Of a DNA stretch of 54,643 nt, positions 1 through 9,709 are shown in pieces. Source of the DNA: an uncultured Sphingobacteriales bacterium (lineage in GTDB: Bacteria; Bacteroidota; Bacteroidia; Chitinophagales; Chitinophagaceae); the NCBI GenBank assembly GCA_946479435.1, contig CAMLFX010000008.1, positions 1-54,643 of the forward strand, given 5' to 3'. The notes below the pieces were generated by a model. The model was not told the origin of the DNA. It saw only the letters and a program-made list of their open reading frames with translations, and searched no databases. Numbering within the stretch: position 1 is the first letter of the stretch; the number at the start of each line of letters is the position of its first letter. A program made the translations under genes and the position numbers.

Positions 1-858
1 GGTATTTCAGCATGGGTTAACTATGCCTTTACTACTTACCCTCCATGTACTGCTCCATCGGGCTTTACTGTTACCGATCTTGCTCCTAACTCTGCAACAG
101 TATCCTGGAGGAGGTTAATATCGGCTTCAAGTTATGATTATATAGTAGATCAAAGCAGTGCGACCCCTCAAGCAAGTACGGGTGCTGTAAATACTATCGA
201 TAGTTTTGCAAGCCTTACAGGTCTTACAGAAGATACATGGTACTATGTGCACATTAAAGCTAATTGTGCAGGTGGTGAAATATCACCCTGGTCTTTAGAT
301 TCTTTCTTAACACCCGTGCCATGTCGTCAACCGGTTGTTTCAATTGATTATATCAATATTGATCAGGCAGTTGCATCATGGCCTGCCGTAAAGACAGCTA
401 CAGACTATGAATTTGCTATCAAGAAGACTTCTACCGCTCCTGAACTGGGTACTAAGATCCAATCTAACTCTCAGTTACTAACGGCACTTGTTGATGGCCA
501 GCAATACTATGTATTTGTTAGGAGTCATTGTAATAGCCTTGGTATCATAGATAAATCGCCATGGACTATGGCATCGTTCAAAACATTCCCGCTTAGTGTA
601 AATGATGTTAACAATAATGCCCATGGTATAGCTGTTTACCCTAACCCGGTAAAAGATATGCTTACTATTAAACTGAATGGTAAAGCAGACAACAATGCAC
701 AGGTTATTGTAAGCGATATGACGGGTAAAGTTGTAGCACAGGCAACAGTACAACAAGACGAAACTCATGTTGACTTCAGCAAACTGACTCCCGGCATTTA
801 CCTGGTTAAGTATAGTTCAGGTACATACCATGAAGTTATCAAAGTAGTTAAAGAATAG
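1..858 (+). CDS. Secreted Fn3-repeat protein with T9SS sorting domain, 3' part
   Basis: The frame is open from the first base, so this is the C-terminal 285 residues of a larger protein whose start lies outside the window. It holds at least two fibronectin type III-like repeats, with cysteine-containing repeat boundaries (PPCTAPSGFTV and VPCRQPVVSI) and the W-Y-V-H-I/Y-V-F-V-R strand pattern. The last 80 residues or so form a type A type IX secretion sorting domain: a YPNPVKD box, then a VSDMTGKVV strand, LTPGIYLVKY and a basic tail. By family knowledge such proteins cross the outer membrane through the T9SS, lose this domain and are attached to the surface or released. No catalytic domain is visible in this part, so the function is unknown. 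Confidence 0.85.
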   Translation, partial: GISAWVNYAFTTYPPCTAPSGFTVTDLAPNSATVSWRRLISASSYDYIVDQSSATPQASTGAVNTIDSFASLTGLTEDTWYYVHIKANCAGGEISPWSLDSFLTPVPCRQPVVSIDYINIDQAVASWPAVKTATDYEFAIKKTSTAPELGTKIQSNSQLLTALVDGQQYYVFVRSHCNSLGIIDKSPWTMASFKTFPLSVNDVNNNAHGIAVYPNPVKDMLTIKLNGKADNNAQVIVSDMTGKVVAQATVQQDETHVDFSKLTPGIYLVKYSSGTYHEVIKVVKE

Positions 859-874
859 CTTTCAATAAGAACAT

Positions 875-899
875 AAGGGCCGGCTTCGTGCTGGCTTTT
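875..899 (+). terminator. Terminator of the T9SS protein gene
   Basis: A 10-bp stem (875-884 with 890-899, including G-U pairs) closes a UUCGU loop and ends in TTTT. It lies 16 nt after the stop codon of the upstream plus-strand gene. Confidence 0.6.
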
Positions 900-939
900 A
901 TGCATATACTAGAGGTTGAACATAACCCTGTCAAAATGG

Positions 940-965
940 AAAGCCCCGCATATTAGCGGGGCTTT
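940..965. terminator. Bidirectional terminator between converging genes
   Basis: A perfect 10-bp stem, AAAGCCCCGC / GCGGGGCTTT, encloses a 6-nt loop. It sits between the converging T9SS protein gene and aconitase, 28 bp beyond the aconitase stop codon. A/T flanks on both sides allow it to work in both directions. Confidence 0.75.
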
Positions 966-993
966 GTCATTGTAAGTTGTTGTAAGCTATTGC

Positions 994-3258
994 CTAGCTG
1001 GCCAGCTCCTGGCGTATTACATTCAGGGCGCCGCCTGCTACAAACCATTCTATCTGTTGTGTGTTGTAGGTATGGTTCACAGCAATCTCTTCTTTGCTGC
1101 CATCTTTGTGGTTTAGCACCATAGTAAGGGGTTCGCCGGGGGCAAAGTTGGTCAGGCCTAGTATGTCAATTGTATCATCTTCCTGTACTTTATCGTAATC
1201 TTCTTTGTTAGCAAAGGTAAGCGCCAGCATACCTTGCTTTTTCAGGTTGGTTTCGTGGATACGTGCAAAGCTCTTCACGATAATAGCACGTACACCCAGG
1301 TGGCGCGGCTCCATAGCTGCGTGCTCGCGAGAGCTACCTTCGCCGTAATTCTCATCGCCTATTACTACACTACCCAGTTTGTGGGCTTTATAGTCGCGCT
1401 GTACGGCAGGTACTTCGCCGTATTCGCCTGTAAGGGCGTTCTTAACTTTATTGGTATCCATATTGAAGGCATTGATAGCGCCTATCAGCATGTTGTTCGA
1501 GATGTTGTCCAGGTGGCCACGGAACTTCAGCCATGGGCCTGCCATAGAGATATGGTCGGTAGTACATTTACCAAACGCCTTGATAAGTAGTTTCAAGCCA
1601 TGCAGGTCGGTGCCTTCCCAGGGGGTAAATGGCTCCAGCAATTGCAGGCGGTTACTTTCAGGGCTCACTTTTACTTCTACTTTACTGCCATCGGTGGCTG
1701 GTGCCTGGTAACCTGCATCTTTTACCGAGAAGCCTTTTGGAGGCAGTTCAAATCCTTTAGGTTCATCCAGTTTTACCTGTTCGCCTTTATCATTCGTAAG
1801 CGTATCTACCAGTGGGTTGAAACTCAGTTTACCTGCTATTGCATAAGCGGTAACTATTTCGGGCGATGCTACAAATGCGTGTGTAGATGCAAGGCCGTCG
1901 TTACGTTTTGCGAAGTTGCGGTTGAAGGATGTAACGATGGTATTCTTACGGTTAGGATCGTCGATGTGGCGAGACCACTGACCAATGCAAGGGCCACAAG
2001 CGTTAGCTAACACGATGCCGCCCATTTTATCGAAGGTTTTCAGGAAACCATCGCGGTCGATAGTATAGCGCACCATTTCCGAACCCGGTGTGATGGTGAA
2101 TTCGCTTTTCGCTACCAGGCCTTTCTTCATAGCGTCTTCAGCTATAAATGCAGAGCGGCTTATATCTTCGTAAGAAGAGTTGGTGCAAGAGCCTATCAGG
2201 GCTACTTCCACATCATCGGGCCAGCCATGTTGCTTTACAGCTTCAGCCATTTGGCTGATGGGTGTAGCAAGATCAGGGGTGAACGGACCATTTACATAAG
2301 GTTCCAGTTCATCCAGGTTTATTTCTATCAGTTGATCGTAGAATATTTCAGGGTTGTCGTACACTTCTTTATCAGAGCGCAGGTCGTCTTTAACGCCGTT
2401 AGCCAGTTTCGCAATGTCTTCACGGTTAGTACCCTTCAGGTAGTCGGCCATTTTCTCATCGTAAGCAAACAGTGAGCATGTAGCGCCTATTTCGGCACCC
2501 ATGTTACAAATAGTTGCTTTACCCGTAGCGCTCAGGCTTTCTGCACCTTCACCAAAATATTCAACTATAGCACCGGTGCCACCTTTTACGGTAAGGATAC
2601 CAGCTACTTTCAGGATGATATCTTTTGCCGATGTCCATCCGCTCATTTTACCTGTTAGCTTTATACCTATCAGTTTAGGCATTTTCAGCTCCCATGGCAG
2701 GCCGGCCATTACGTCCACCGCATCAGCGCCGCCTACACCTATCGCTATCATACCCAGGCCACCTGCGTTTGGCGTGTGGCTATCGGTACCTATCATCATA
2801 CCGCCGGGGAAAGCATAGTTCTCAAGCACTACCTGGTGTATGATACCTGCACCCGGTTTCCAGAAACCAATGCCGTATTTGTTGGATATAGAGGCAAGGA
2901 AATCGTACACTTCTTTATTTACCTCGTTGGCAGTAGCCAAATCCTGATCGGCACCTACTTTAGCCTGTATCAGGTGGTCGCAGTGTACCGAGCTGGGTAC
3001 TGCTACCTGGTTGCGGCCGCAGGTCATGAACTGTAATAGCGCCATTTGGGCGGTAGCATCCTGCATCGCAACGCGGTCGGGTGCAAAGTTCACGTAGTCC
3101 CTGCCACGCTCGAAGGCGCGGGTAGCGGTATCGTAAGAGTGGGAGTATAATATTTTTTCTGCCTGAGTAAGAGGGCGGCCAACAAGCTTGCGGGCTGCTT
3201 CAACTTTTTCGGGAAGTTCCTGGTAAACCTTTTGTACTAGGTCGAGATCAAATGCCAT
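994..3258 (-). CDS. acn: Aconitate hydratase (mitochondrial-type aconitase)
   Basis: Interconverts citrate and isocitrate in the TCA cycle, using a [4Fe-4S] cluster in the cytoplasm. The 754-residue length fits the mitochondrial/AcnA-like branch found in Bacteroidota. Cluster ligands are visible as Cys358 in [10 protein letters not shown] and Cys421/Cys424 in [11 protein letters not shown], the same numbers as in mature mitochondrial aconitase. An N-terminal [14 protein letters not shown] segment and a C-terminal swivel-domain motif, [13 protein letters not shown], complete the family signature. The start [10 protein letters not shown] is the first codon of the frame and gives a normal N terminus. 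The gene is monocistronic, and a repeated intergenic element lies about 170 bp upstream of it. Confidence 0.97.
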   Translation of the reverse strand: MAFDLDLVQKVYQELPEKVEAARKLVGRPLTQAEKILYSHSYDTATRAFERGRDYVNFAPDRVAMQDATAQMALLQFMTCGRNQVAVPSSVHCDHLIQAKVGADQDLATANEVNKEVYDFLASISNKYGIGFWKPGAGIIHQVVLENYAFPGGMMIGTDSHTPNAGGLGMIAIGVGGADAVDVMAGLPWELKMPKLIGIKLTGKMSGWTSAKDIILKVAGILTVKGGTGAIVEYFGEGAESLSATGKATICNMGAEIGATCSLFAYDEKMADYLKGTNREDIAKLANGVKDDLRSDKEVYDNPEIFYDQLIEINLDELEPYVNGPFTPDLATPISQMAEAVKQHGWPDDVEVALIGSCTNSSYEDISRSAFIAEDAMKKGLVAKSEFTITPGSEMVRYTIDRDGFLKTFDKMGGIVLANACGPCIGQWSRHIDDPNRKNTIVTSFNRNFAKRNDGLASTHAFVASPEIVTAYAIAGKLSFNPLVDTLTNDKGEQVKLDEPKGFELPPKGFSVKDAGYQAPATDGSKVEVKVSPESNRLQLLEPFTPWEGTDLHGLKLLIKAFGKCTTDHISMAGPWLKFRGHLDNISNNMLIGAINAFNMDTNKVKNALTGEYGEVPAVQRDYKAHKLGSVVIGDENYGEGSSREHAAMEPRHLGVRAIIVKSFARIHETNLKKQGMLALTFANKEDYDKVQEDDTIDILGLTNFAPGEPLTMVLNHKDGSKEEIAVNHTYNTQQIEWFVAGGALNVIRQELAS

Positions 3259-3424
3259 GAAGGGATATTTGAAAAGTTATGATTATTAAAAGCGATGCGA
3301 AATTACCAAAAATGTAAATGAAAAGAAAATGAAACATGTATTATTCACGCTTTTTTGTGATAGATGTGAATAGGCTGTTGTGTGATAAGATGTAGCATAT
3401 CTGTTTATATATAACATTCGCTTA

Positions 3425-3585
3425 TTTGTTGTTCAGTTTTGTTGAAAAAATAAAAAAATAAAAAAAACCTGCTGCGGCATTCCGTTGTTGTATTACGTGA
3501 CAGTAGCAGGTTTGGAGCATGAAATGTAGCAAGTGCTTTTTCATAAGGTGCAGCAAAATTGAACAACGTATATTATTTTTTTTGC
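3425..3585 (-). repeat. Intergenic repeat element, copy 1 (inverted ends)
   Basis: The left end (3425-3444) matches the left end of the copy at 33182 at 19 of 20 bases and is followed in both by an A-rich tract. The right end shares GAACA(A/T)CGTATATT with the other copy. The two ends of this copy are inverted repeats of each other: 3429-3444 against 3551-3566, 14 of 16 matched. The centre is not conserved. On the minus strand a 9-bp stem (3505-3513 with 3465-3473, 31-nt loop) is followed by a long U tract, which looks like a terminator. It may be a small RNA, a leader element or a decayed MITE; I cannot tell which. Confidence 0.6.
3450..3513 (-). terminator. Terminator-like hairpin inside repeat copy 1
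   Basis: On the minus strand AAACCTGCT (3513-3505) pairs with AGCAGGTTT (3473-3465) across a 31-nt loop and runs into an almost unbroken T tract. It lies upstream of aconitase, so it either ends an independent small RNA or attenuates a long aconitase leader. Confidence 0.5.
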
Positions 3586-3800
3586 TTGGGTGTTTGCAGG
3601 CCATTCTTTGATGTGAATTATCCAATGCTGTATGCCTGTTGTGACACCTATAAACAATTTTTGTTTTTTAATTAACAATTGACGTTTCGCTTTCAGAAAC
3701 ACAAAAATCTATTTTGTGTTAGCTATTGGCAGGCAACTATTACAGTAGCAAAAATACTACAATAATATATTTTATTAAAATTAAAATACTGCTTCATTAT

Positions 3801-6188
3801 ATGGAACTGCGTTGCCTGGTAGCATTTTTACTATGTTGGTTCACAGGTGTGGACGAGGCGCTTGCCCAGGCCAATAAGCAGGGGCGCATTACCAATGCGA
3901 AAGGTGAAACGATAGAATATGCCACAGTAATCTGGCAATCATTACCCGATAGCGTAGTAATGAAAACAGATGTGAGTGACAGCCTGGGTAAATACCCTGT
4001 AGCAGATGTGCAACTGCCTGCCCTGTTTACCATAATGGCCCCGGGATATGCTAATTACACCATAGTAATAAACGATAAAAAGCAGTATGATATAAAGCTG
4101 GCGGTTGATGCACATACGTTGAATGAAGTGACTGTAAGTACTAATAAGCGTATGATAGAGCGTAAGGCAGACCGCACGGTATTTAACGTAGAAAGCAGTA
4201 TAGCGGCTATTGGTACCGATGCCTACGAAGTGCTGAAACGCGCACCCGGCGTATTGGTTACAGGTAATAGTAATATATCGGTAGCGGGTAAGAATACCGT
4301 AAGTGTGATGCTAAATGATAAACTGGTGCAGCTGAGCGGTGAAGAGCTGGAAGGATTACTACGGTCGATACCATCGGCTAATGTGAGCAAAATAGAAGTG
4401 ATAACTGCACCACCTGCCAAATACGATGCGCAGGGAAATACCGGCATCATCAATATAGTAACTAAAAAAGGGCTGGGCAATGGTTTTAACGGTAGCCTAT
4501 CTTTTACTTACCAGCAAAGAATGCGTGGCTCAGAGCTATACTCGGGTAATTTCAATTATCGCCATGGCAAACTAAATATATATGGCAATGTCAATATCAA
4601 CAGTTTTCAATTTACGTCGCAGCAGCAAACCAATACCTTTTACGAAACACAGCAGCAAGAGCAAATGCTGACCCAGTATAATGACCCTGTATTTAGCATG
4701 GTGCAATTAGGCGCCGATTATAGTGTAACTAAAACATCTATTGTAGGTGTACAATTATTCAGGGGATATACAAACCGCGACATGAACCAATATTATGATA
4801 TAAAGGTTTCCCGGACTCCTGAGCAAATACTGGATTCCACCATTCGCACAGATGCTTATACATCGGAAGCCAGCTGGCGCCAAACCGCTAACCTGAATTA
4901 TGAATGGAAGATAGATACAAGTGGTAAGAAGCTGAATGTGGACGCAGATTATTTTTACAGGACAAGTGACCGGGGTAGAAATTTTGAAACAACTAATAGG
5001 TTGGCAGATGGCAGCCCTGGCGGTGTGCACCAAAACGACCGTACACATGGGTTGCAAAACATTGACATACGTACGTTAAAGGCCGACCTGGTTCTCCCTT
5101 ATAAATGGGCTACACTCAGTTTGGGTGGCAAGCTATCGGCCATTCATAATATAAGCGACAATACTTTGCTGCACATGGCGAGCGATGGATATGTAAAAGA
5201 CTCGAGCCTGAGTAATGAATTTGATTATACGGAGAACACGCAGGCCGCCTACCTCTCGGCCCAAAAGACAATAGGGAAATGGATGGCGCAGTTTGGGCTG
5301 CGGTATGAGCAGACCCAGACAAAAGGCATATCGGTAACTGTTGGGCAAACCAACACTAATAAATATGCAAAGCTATTCCCTACGGCCTATATAACATATA
5401 CACCCAATGAAGGCAATGTGCTGTATGCCAACTATAGCAAACGTATTGACAGGCCGGGGTTTTGGCAGATGAACCCTTTCAGAACTTATATGACACCAAA
5501 CTCCTACGAGTCGGGAAACCCTTTTCTTCAGCCGAGTTTCAGCAATAATATTGAACTAGGTTATACCTATAAATCGAAATATACAGTAACCTTGTTCAGG
5601 GAAAAAATCACCTCCCTGTACACCCGCATATCGCAAATAGATAGCGTGGATAACGCTTTTTACTTTATAATGGCCAACGGTGGCACAGCTACCAATTATG
5701 GCCTGTCGCTATCGGCAAACTTCACTCCTTTCAAGTGGTGGGAATCGAGCACACAGGCTTATGGATATTACAACCAATTCAATTCAAACTACTACAATAG
5801 TACTGTAAGCTATCAGCGACCGGCATTTTTTATAACAACGAATAATACGTTTACACTGAACCGTGCGAAAACACTCTTTGCTGAACTTAATTATTATTAT
5901 GCCAGCCAAAGAGTGAATGATTTTGATATTCAGCTGGCTGCCAGTAACCTGGGGGCGGGTATGAAGGCGATATTATTACAGAAGAAACTAATAGTTGCTG
6001 TAAATACGTACGACCTGCTAAAAACCGATTGGTGGCGTATGGATAACCAGTATAACGGTACTTATCAGGATCATTATTATGATGAGCGACAACTATCTGT
6101 ATCGGTTACATGGAAATTTGGCAATAGAAGCGTAAAAGCCAAACGCGAGCGTAGCACTGGTCTGGATGAAGACAGGCGTGCTAACTAA
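3801..6188 (+). CDS. TonB-dependent-receptor-like outer membrane beta-barrel protein
   Basis: Outer-membrane protein of the Bacteroidota 'outer membrane beta-barrel family' (PF14905-like), 795 residues. I place the start at the ATG at 3801, not at 3726, because only this start puts the signal peptide (MELRCLVAFLLCWF...ALAQA) at the N terminus. Domain order: signal peptide 1-23; CarboxypepD-reg-like domain about 26-105 (GRITNAKGETIEYATV); plug domain about 110-220 (LNEVTVST, VLKRAPGV, ITAPPAKYDAQGNTGIINIVTKK); then a long barrel rich in aromatic strands. There is no partner SusD gene, so the substrate is unknown. The C terminus is a short basic tail, not the usual terminal aromatic residue. 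Confidence 0.85.
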   Translation: MELRCLVAFLLCWFTGVDEALAQANKQGRITNAKGETIEYATVIWQSLPDSVVMKTDVSDSLGKYPVADVQLPALFTIMAPGYANYTIVINDKKQYDIKLAVDAHTLNEVTVSTNKRMIERKADRTVFNVESSIAAIGTDAYEVLKRAPGVLVTGNSNISVAGKNTVSVMLNDKLVQLSGEELEGLLRSIPSANVSKIEVITAPPAKYDAQGNTGIINIVTKKGLGNGFNGSLSFTYQQRMRGSELYSGNFNYRHGKLNIYGNVNINSFQFTSQQQTNTFYETQQQEQMLTQYNDPVFSMVQLGADYSVTKTSIVGVQLFRGYTNRDMNQYYDIKVSRTPEQILDSTIRTDAYTSEASWRQTANLNYEWKIDTSGKKLNVDADYFYRTSDRGRNFETTNRLADGSPGGVHQNDRTHGLQNIDIRTLKADLVLPYKWATLSLGGKLSAIHNISDNTLLHMASDGYVKDSSLSNEFDYTENTQAAYLSAQKTIGKWMAQFGLRYEQTQTKGISVTVGQTNTNKYAKLFPTAYITYTPNEGNVLYANYSKRIDRPGFWQMNPFRTYMTPNSYESGNPFLQPSFSNNIELGYTYKSKYTVTLFREKITSLYTRISQIDSVDNAFYFIMANGGTATNYGLSLSANFTPFKWWESSTQAYGYYNQFNSNYYNSTVSYQRPAFFITTNNTFTLNRAKTLFAELNYYYASQRVNDFDIQLAASNLGAGMKAILLQKKLIVAVNTYDLLKTDWWRMDNQYNGTYQDHYYDERQLSVSVTWKFGNRSVKAKRERSTGLDEDRRAN

Positions 6189-6323
6189 TAAATTATTGCC
6201 ATAGAATTGTCAATTGCTGTTTACTGGCAAACCATAATAAGGAATATACAGTCTTTTTTAATTGAGGCGTAGGGGTATTGTGCGGTGTGTGCGTTTCTGC
6301 TATAGAAACAAATAGGACACTTA

Positions 6324-7019
6324 ATGAGAAAGCTGTTACTAATTATCACATTGAACCTTATAACTGCAGTAGCCACATACGCGCAGACAGTACGTTATTT
6401 TCAATTTAATAATTTAGACTGCGGCCATGGTAACTGGCAAGACACCAGTTTTATAGCGGCTACATCTAATACGGTTATCATTAATCAGGTATTGGCCGAA
6501 TTGGACAAACCATTGGGCGAACGCAAATTAATAGCAGGAGCAATAGCCGCAGGTAATGCCGGAATTAATCATAACGCCGGTCATTGGTTCAAATGGCACT
6601 TTAAAGAAAATGAATGGGCGCTGGCTGAAATGGCTATAGAAGTTTGTGACGGCTGCCCATATAGCGATATTGATGCGGATACTGCCTATTGGCTGAATAC
6701 AGTGAGGGCATATTGCCCATGGAGTTCGCAACCTGTAAGAGAAGTGCCCAAACCAACAGGTGTGGATGATATACTGAAAACAAACGATGGAATAGTGGTA
6801 TATCCCAACCCTGCCAGCAATATTTTGAATTTCAAATGGAATAATAGCCCAACAATCAATGTATATATTATAAACACAGTAGGTATAACTGTGAGAACAG
6901 CTACCATGTACCGGGCACTGCCCCGGCTGGATATAAGCGAACTACCTGATGGGATATATTTTTTGAAGATAACAGACGGGAACAGATCGGTATCAAGAAC
7001 AATTGAGGTTAAAAAATAA
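6324..7019 (+). CDS. Small secreted protein with T9SS sorting domain
   Basis: A 231-residue protein with an N-terminal signal peptide (MRKLLLIITLNLITAVATYAQ), a central domain of about 120 residues and a type A T9SS sorting domain from about residue 157 (VVYPNPASNILNFKW ... LPDGIYFLKITDG). The central part has a cysteine pair in EVCDGCPYSDIDADTAYW and further cysteines in NLDCGHGNW and AYCPW, which suggests disulfides after export. I do not recognise the central domain. It stands alone between the receptor gene and a strong terminator. Confidence 0.8.
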   Translation: MRKLLLIITLNLITAVATYAQTVRYFQFNNLDCGHGNWQDTSFIAATSNTVIINQVLAELDKPLGERKLIAGAIAAGNAGINHNAGHWFKWHFKENEWALAEMAIEVCDGCPYSDIDADTAYWLNTVRAYCPWSSQPVREVPKPTGVDDILKTNDGIVVYPNPASNILNFKWNNSPTINVYIINTVGITVRTATMYRALPRLDISELPDGIYFLKITDGNRSVSRTIEVKK

Positions 7020-7044
7020 GAGCGCACTGCGCTCTTATTTTTTT
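7018..7044 (+). terminator. Terminator after T9SS cargo gene
   Basis: The stem AAGAGCGCA / TGCGCTCTT starts at the stop codon and is followed by ATTTTTTTC, a standard rho-independent terminator. Confidence 0.8.
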
Positions 7045-7135
7045 CTGAAAAACTTTCCTTGCTATGTCCAATTTCAATTAGGTCGGTCATTATTGATGTA
7101 TATAACATATTCAATAACCGATAAAATACAAGAAA

Positions 7136-7606
7136 ATGGAACCAAGGATCAATCTGTATGAAAAAGGACAAGGCGCTATTAAAGCGATGTGGGGTATCAA
7201 TTCCTTCCTGGCAAAAAGTTCAATAGAAAAGCCGTTACTAAATCTTATTTATTTCAGGGTATCGCAGATAAATGGCTGTGCGTACTGCCTGGATATGCAT
7301 GCTAAAGACCTGCGCGCCGAAGGTGAAAGCGAACAACGCCTGTACATGATAGCTGCGTGGGAAGAATCGCCCGTATATACCAACCGCGAACGTGCTGCAC
7401 TGGCATGGGCAGAAGCAGTTACTCAGCTGCACGAAGGCCACGTGCCCGATGAAGTATATGAACGTGTGCGTAAAGAATTTTCGGAAGAAGAGATAGTTGA
7501 GCTTACTATGGCGCTAGTAGCCATCAACGGTTACAACCGATTGAATGTAGCCTTCCGTACGCATGCGGGCACTTACGAGCCCGGCCAGTTTGCAGCTGCA
7601 CATTAA
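7136..7606 (+). CDS. AhpD-like / carboxymuconolactone decarboxylase family protein
   Basis: A 156-residue all-helical protein of the CMD/AhpD superfamily. The redox motif Cys48-Ala-Tyr-Cys51 with His55 (GCAYCLDMHAKDL) matches alkylhydroperoxidase AhpD-like members. The expected role is a thiol-dependent peroxidase or a related reductase; the substrate is unknown. It is followed 39 bp later by a YCII/DGPF gene and then by an ECF42 sigma factor on the same strand, so it may belong to that sigma factor's module. Confidence 0.85.
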   Translation: MEPRINLYEKGQGAIKAMWGINSFLAKSSIEKPLLNLIYFRVSQINGCAYCLDMHAKDLRAEGESEQRLYMIAAWEESPVYTNRERAALAWAEAVTQLHEGHVPDEVYERVRKEFSEEEIVELTMALVAINGYNRLNVAFRTHAGTYEPGQFAAAH

Positions 7607-7645
7607 TTGAGAAAAGCATAATTTCAGGAACGAATATCTTTAACT

Positions 7646-7984
7646 ATGAAAAGTTTTGCGTTGTTGTTCAGGCAACCTAGCTACGACCATAGCCATACAC
7701 CTAAAGAGGAATACCAGGCAATTGCCAAAAAGTGGCAAGACTGGATAAAGGGCATATTGGAACACGATAAACTAGCAACCGGGCAGCGACTGGCACAGGA
7801 AGGCAAAGTGTTGAAAGCGGGTGGTGTGGTTACCGACGGTCCATTTGTTGAGGTGCGCGAGATATTAGGTAGCTTTATAATTGTAAAGGCCGATAGCCTG
7901 GAAGAAGCCATAACATTAGCACACGGCTGCCCTGCCCTGGATGCAGGCGGGAGCGTAGAGATACGCCCTGTATTTGGCTCATAG
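7646..7984 (+). CDS. YCII-related / DGPF-domain protein
   Basis: A 112-residue protein of the YCII superfamily with the hallmark VTDGPFVEVREILGSF segment. By family knowledge, DGPF genes are the standard partner next to ECF42 sigma factors, and that arrangement is seen here: the sigma factor starts 50 bp downstream on the same strand. The biochemical role of DGPF proteins is unclear. Confidence 0.85.
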   Translation: MKSFALLFRQPSYDHSHTPKEEYQAIAKKWQDWIKGILEHDKLATGQRLAQEGKVLKAGGVVTDGPFVEVREILGSFIIVKADSLEEAITLAHGCPALDAGGSVEIRPVFGS

Positions 7985-8002
7985 TATTTTAACAGATTAA
8001 AG

Positions 8003-8023
8003 ACCTGCTTTTCAAAAGCAGGT
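8003..8023 (+). other. Hairpin between DGPF and sigma factor genes
   Basis: A 10-bp perfect inverted repeat, ACCTGCTTTT / AAAAGCAGGT, has a single-base loop and only three following T residues. It could be a weak terminator or an attenuator that lowers sigma factor expression relative to the upstream genes. Confidence 0.5.
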
Positions 8024-8034
8024 TTCTCCTTGAA

Positions 8035-9264
8035 ATGGAAAATGATTTTCTAAAGCAATTATTCCAGCAGGAATTTACCAAAATGGTTGCTGTTATCAGT
8101 AAGCTTTATGGTTTGCAATACATAGAAACTGCCGAAGATATAGTTGGCGAAACATTTTTGCAGGCAACGCAAACATGGAGTGAAAAGGGGATTCCTGAAA
8201 ACCCAACCGCATGGCTGTATACAGTAGCTAAGAACAGGACATTGCAAGACTTCAGACGGAATAAGGTATATGCACAGAAGGTAATGCCCGCAATAAGGTC
8301 GGGACAGGAAATGGAAGAAGTAATGCAGGAGCCCGACTTTTCGGAACAACTTATTAAGGATAGTCAGCTGCAAATGATATTCGCCATTTGCAACCCCGCT
8401 ATTGCCAGCGAGGCGCAGATAGGGCTGGCCTTGCGCATACTTTGCGGTTTTGGTATAGATGAAATAGCCGAAGCATTTCTGTCGAATAAAGAGACAATTA
8501 ATAAGCGCCTGTTCAGGGCCAAAGAAAAATTGCGTGCTGAAAATATTAAAATAGAACTACCACCACAAGAACAAATAAGCAAGCGGATAGATAATGTATT
8601 GCATGTTATCTATCTGCTTTTTAATGAAGGGTATTATTCTAAAACACAAAATCAGGTACTGCAGAAAGATCTGTGTATAGAGGCTCTGCGATTAGGGCTA
8701 TTGCTTACAGAATATGAAGTGACGAACCTGCCTAAGACCAATGCCCTGATAGCGTTGATGTGTTTTCATGCATCGAGGTTTGATGCACGGCAAACAGACG
8801 AAGAAGCTGTTGTGCTATATGAAGACCAGGATGAAAACCTTTGGGATGAAGCGCTTGTAAACCAGGGTAAATATTTTTTACGCTCATCACTGGCCGGGAA
8901 TGAGATCAGTTCATATCACCTGGAGGCGCGTATTGCCTACTGGCACTGTATAAAAGCCGATAGCAAAGAGAAGTGGGAAGAGATATTACAATTGTATAAT
9001 AACCTGCTACTCATCAACTATTCGCCCAGTGTTGCTCTGAACAGAACGTATGCATTATATAAAGCAAAGGGCAGGGAAGAAGCAATAAAAGAAGCTGAGA
9101 AACTACAACTGGAAAACAACCATTTCTATTTCGTGCTATTGGGCGAATTGTACAAAACGATAGATAATAATAAAGCAAAAGCCCATTTTGAAAAAGCATT
9201 TCGATTGGCTAAAACCAAGGCTGAACAAAAAAGTATAGCTAAGAAGATTGAGGAGCTTAATTAG
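8035..9264 (+). CDS. ECF42-type RNA polymerase sigma factor with C-terminal extension
   Basis: A 409-residue sigma factor. Residues about 10-80 form sigma2 (AEDIVGETFLQATQTW, PTAWLYTVAKNRTLQDFRR) and about 115-170 form sigma4 (ALRILCGFGIDEIAEAFLSNKETINKRLFRAKEKL). From about 175 follows the DUF6596-type extension (VLHVIYLLFNEGYY) and then TPR-like helices to the C terminus. This architecture and the adjacent DGPF gene define the ECF42 group, which lacks an anti-sigma factor; the extension is thought to control activity. No anti-sigma gene is present nearby. It overlaps the converging GNAT gene by 4 bp. Confidence 0.92.
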   Translation: MENDFLKQLFQQEFTKMVAVISKLYGLQYIETAEDIVGETFLQATQTWSEKGIPENPTAWLYTVAKNRTLQDFRRNKVYAQKVMPAIRSGQEMEEVMQEPDFSEQLIKDSQLQMIFAICNPAIASEAQIGLALRILCGFGIDEIAEAFLSNKETINKRLFRAKEKLRAENIKIELPPQEQISKRIDNVLHVIYLLFNEGYYSKTQNQVLQKDLCIEALRLGLLLTEYEVTNLPKTNALIALMCFHASRFDARQTDEEAVVLYEDQDENLWDEALVNQGKYFLRSSLAGNEISSYHLEARIAYWHCIKADSKEKWEEILQLYNNLLLINYSPSVALNRTYALYKAKGREEAIKEAEKLQLENNHFYFVLLGELYKTIDNNKAKAHFEKAFRLAKTKAEQKSIAKKIEELN

Positions 9265-9704
9265 CTATGTTGCTTTGTCCAATTCGCATAATTCATTTCA
9301 AATTTCAATTCTCCTTTACCATATGTACCTGTTTCTAACCAACCGGCTTTTCTATAAAATGATGCGGCCCTTGTATTGGGTGAAGTACTTAGCCAAAGGG
9401 TTATTTGCGTTTGTGCAAAGTACCAGTTGAGCATTGTATCGTGCAGCTTTCTGCCAATGCCTTGTTGTTCGTATTTAGGTTGTACAAACAATGCCCAAAT
9501 ATTATTATCATGCAAATCGGCAATGGCGAATCCTGCTATCTCTTCGTCTACTTCACATACCCAGCCTTTACCACGAATGGTCATATATTCTTCACAATCT
9601 TCATCGGTAACCAATTCGGGATTCGATAGTTTGTTTTCGTTTACTGAATGCCGTACAAATTGGATTTGCGTGATATCGGCAATAGTTGCTTCACGTATTA
9701 TCAT
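9261..9704 (-). CDS. GNAT family N-acetyltransferase
   Basis: A 147-residue GNAT protein that transfers an acetyl group from acetyl-CoA to an unknown amine. The acetyl-CoA loop is visible in LFVQPKYEQQGIGRKLHDTM (about residues 92-111), followed by STSPNTRAASFYRKAGWLETG. Its stop overlaps the sigma factor stop by 4 bp tail to tail. Its start lies 5 bp after the stop of the upstream GNAT gene on the same strand, so the two acetyltransferases are probably cotranscribed. Confidence 0.85.
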   Translation of the reverse strand: MIIREATIADITQIQFVRHSVNENKLSNPELVTDEDCEEYMTIRGKGWVCEVDEEIAGFAIADLHDNNIWALFVQPKYEQQGIGRKLHDTMLNWYFAQTQITLWLSTSPNTRAASFYRKAGWLETGTYGKGELKFEMNYANWTKQHS

Positions 9705-9709
9705 TGCAT

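Larger units (their letters stand above)
3259..3800. other. Long intergenic region between aconitase and receptor gene
   Basis: This 542-bp AT-rich gap separates two divergent genes. It contains the first copy of a repeated element (3425-3585) with its own minus-strand terminator-like hairpin. No protein gene is convincing here. A 67-codon minus-strand frame covers the repeat, but its only resemblance to the equivalent frame at the second copy comes from the repeated DNA ends. Confidence 0.6.

Noticed and set aside
1600..2010. Long plus-strand frames opposite aconitase
   Set aside because: They are shadows of the aconitase coding sequence with atypical composition and no domain.
3422..3625. 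A 67-codon minus-strand frame whose ends resemble a 71-codon frame at 33173-33388
   Set aside because: The likeness (N-I-R-C-S near the start and F-S-T-K-L-N-N-K at the end) comes only from the repeated DNA ends. The middle is unrelated, and most of the shared residues are Phe and Lys from A/T tracts.
6686..7171. A 161-codon minus-strand frame opposite the T9SS cargo gene
   Set aside because: It is antisense to a gene with a clear signal peptide and sorting domain, crosses that gene's terminator and has no recognisable domain.
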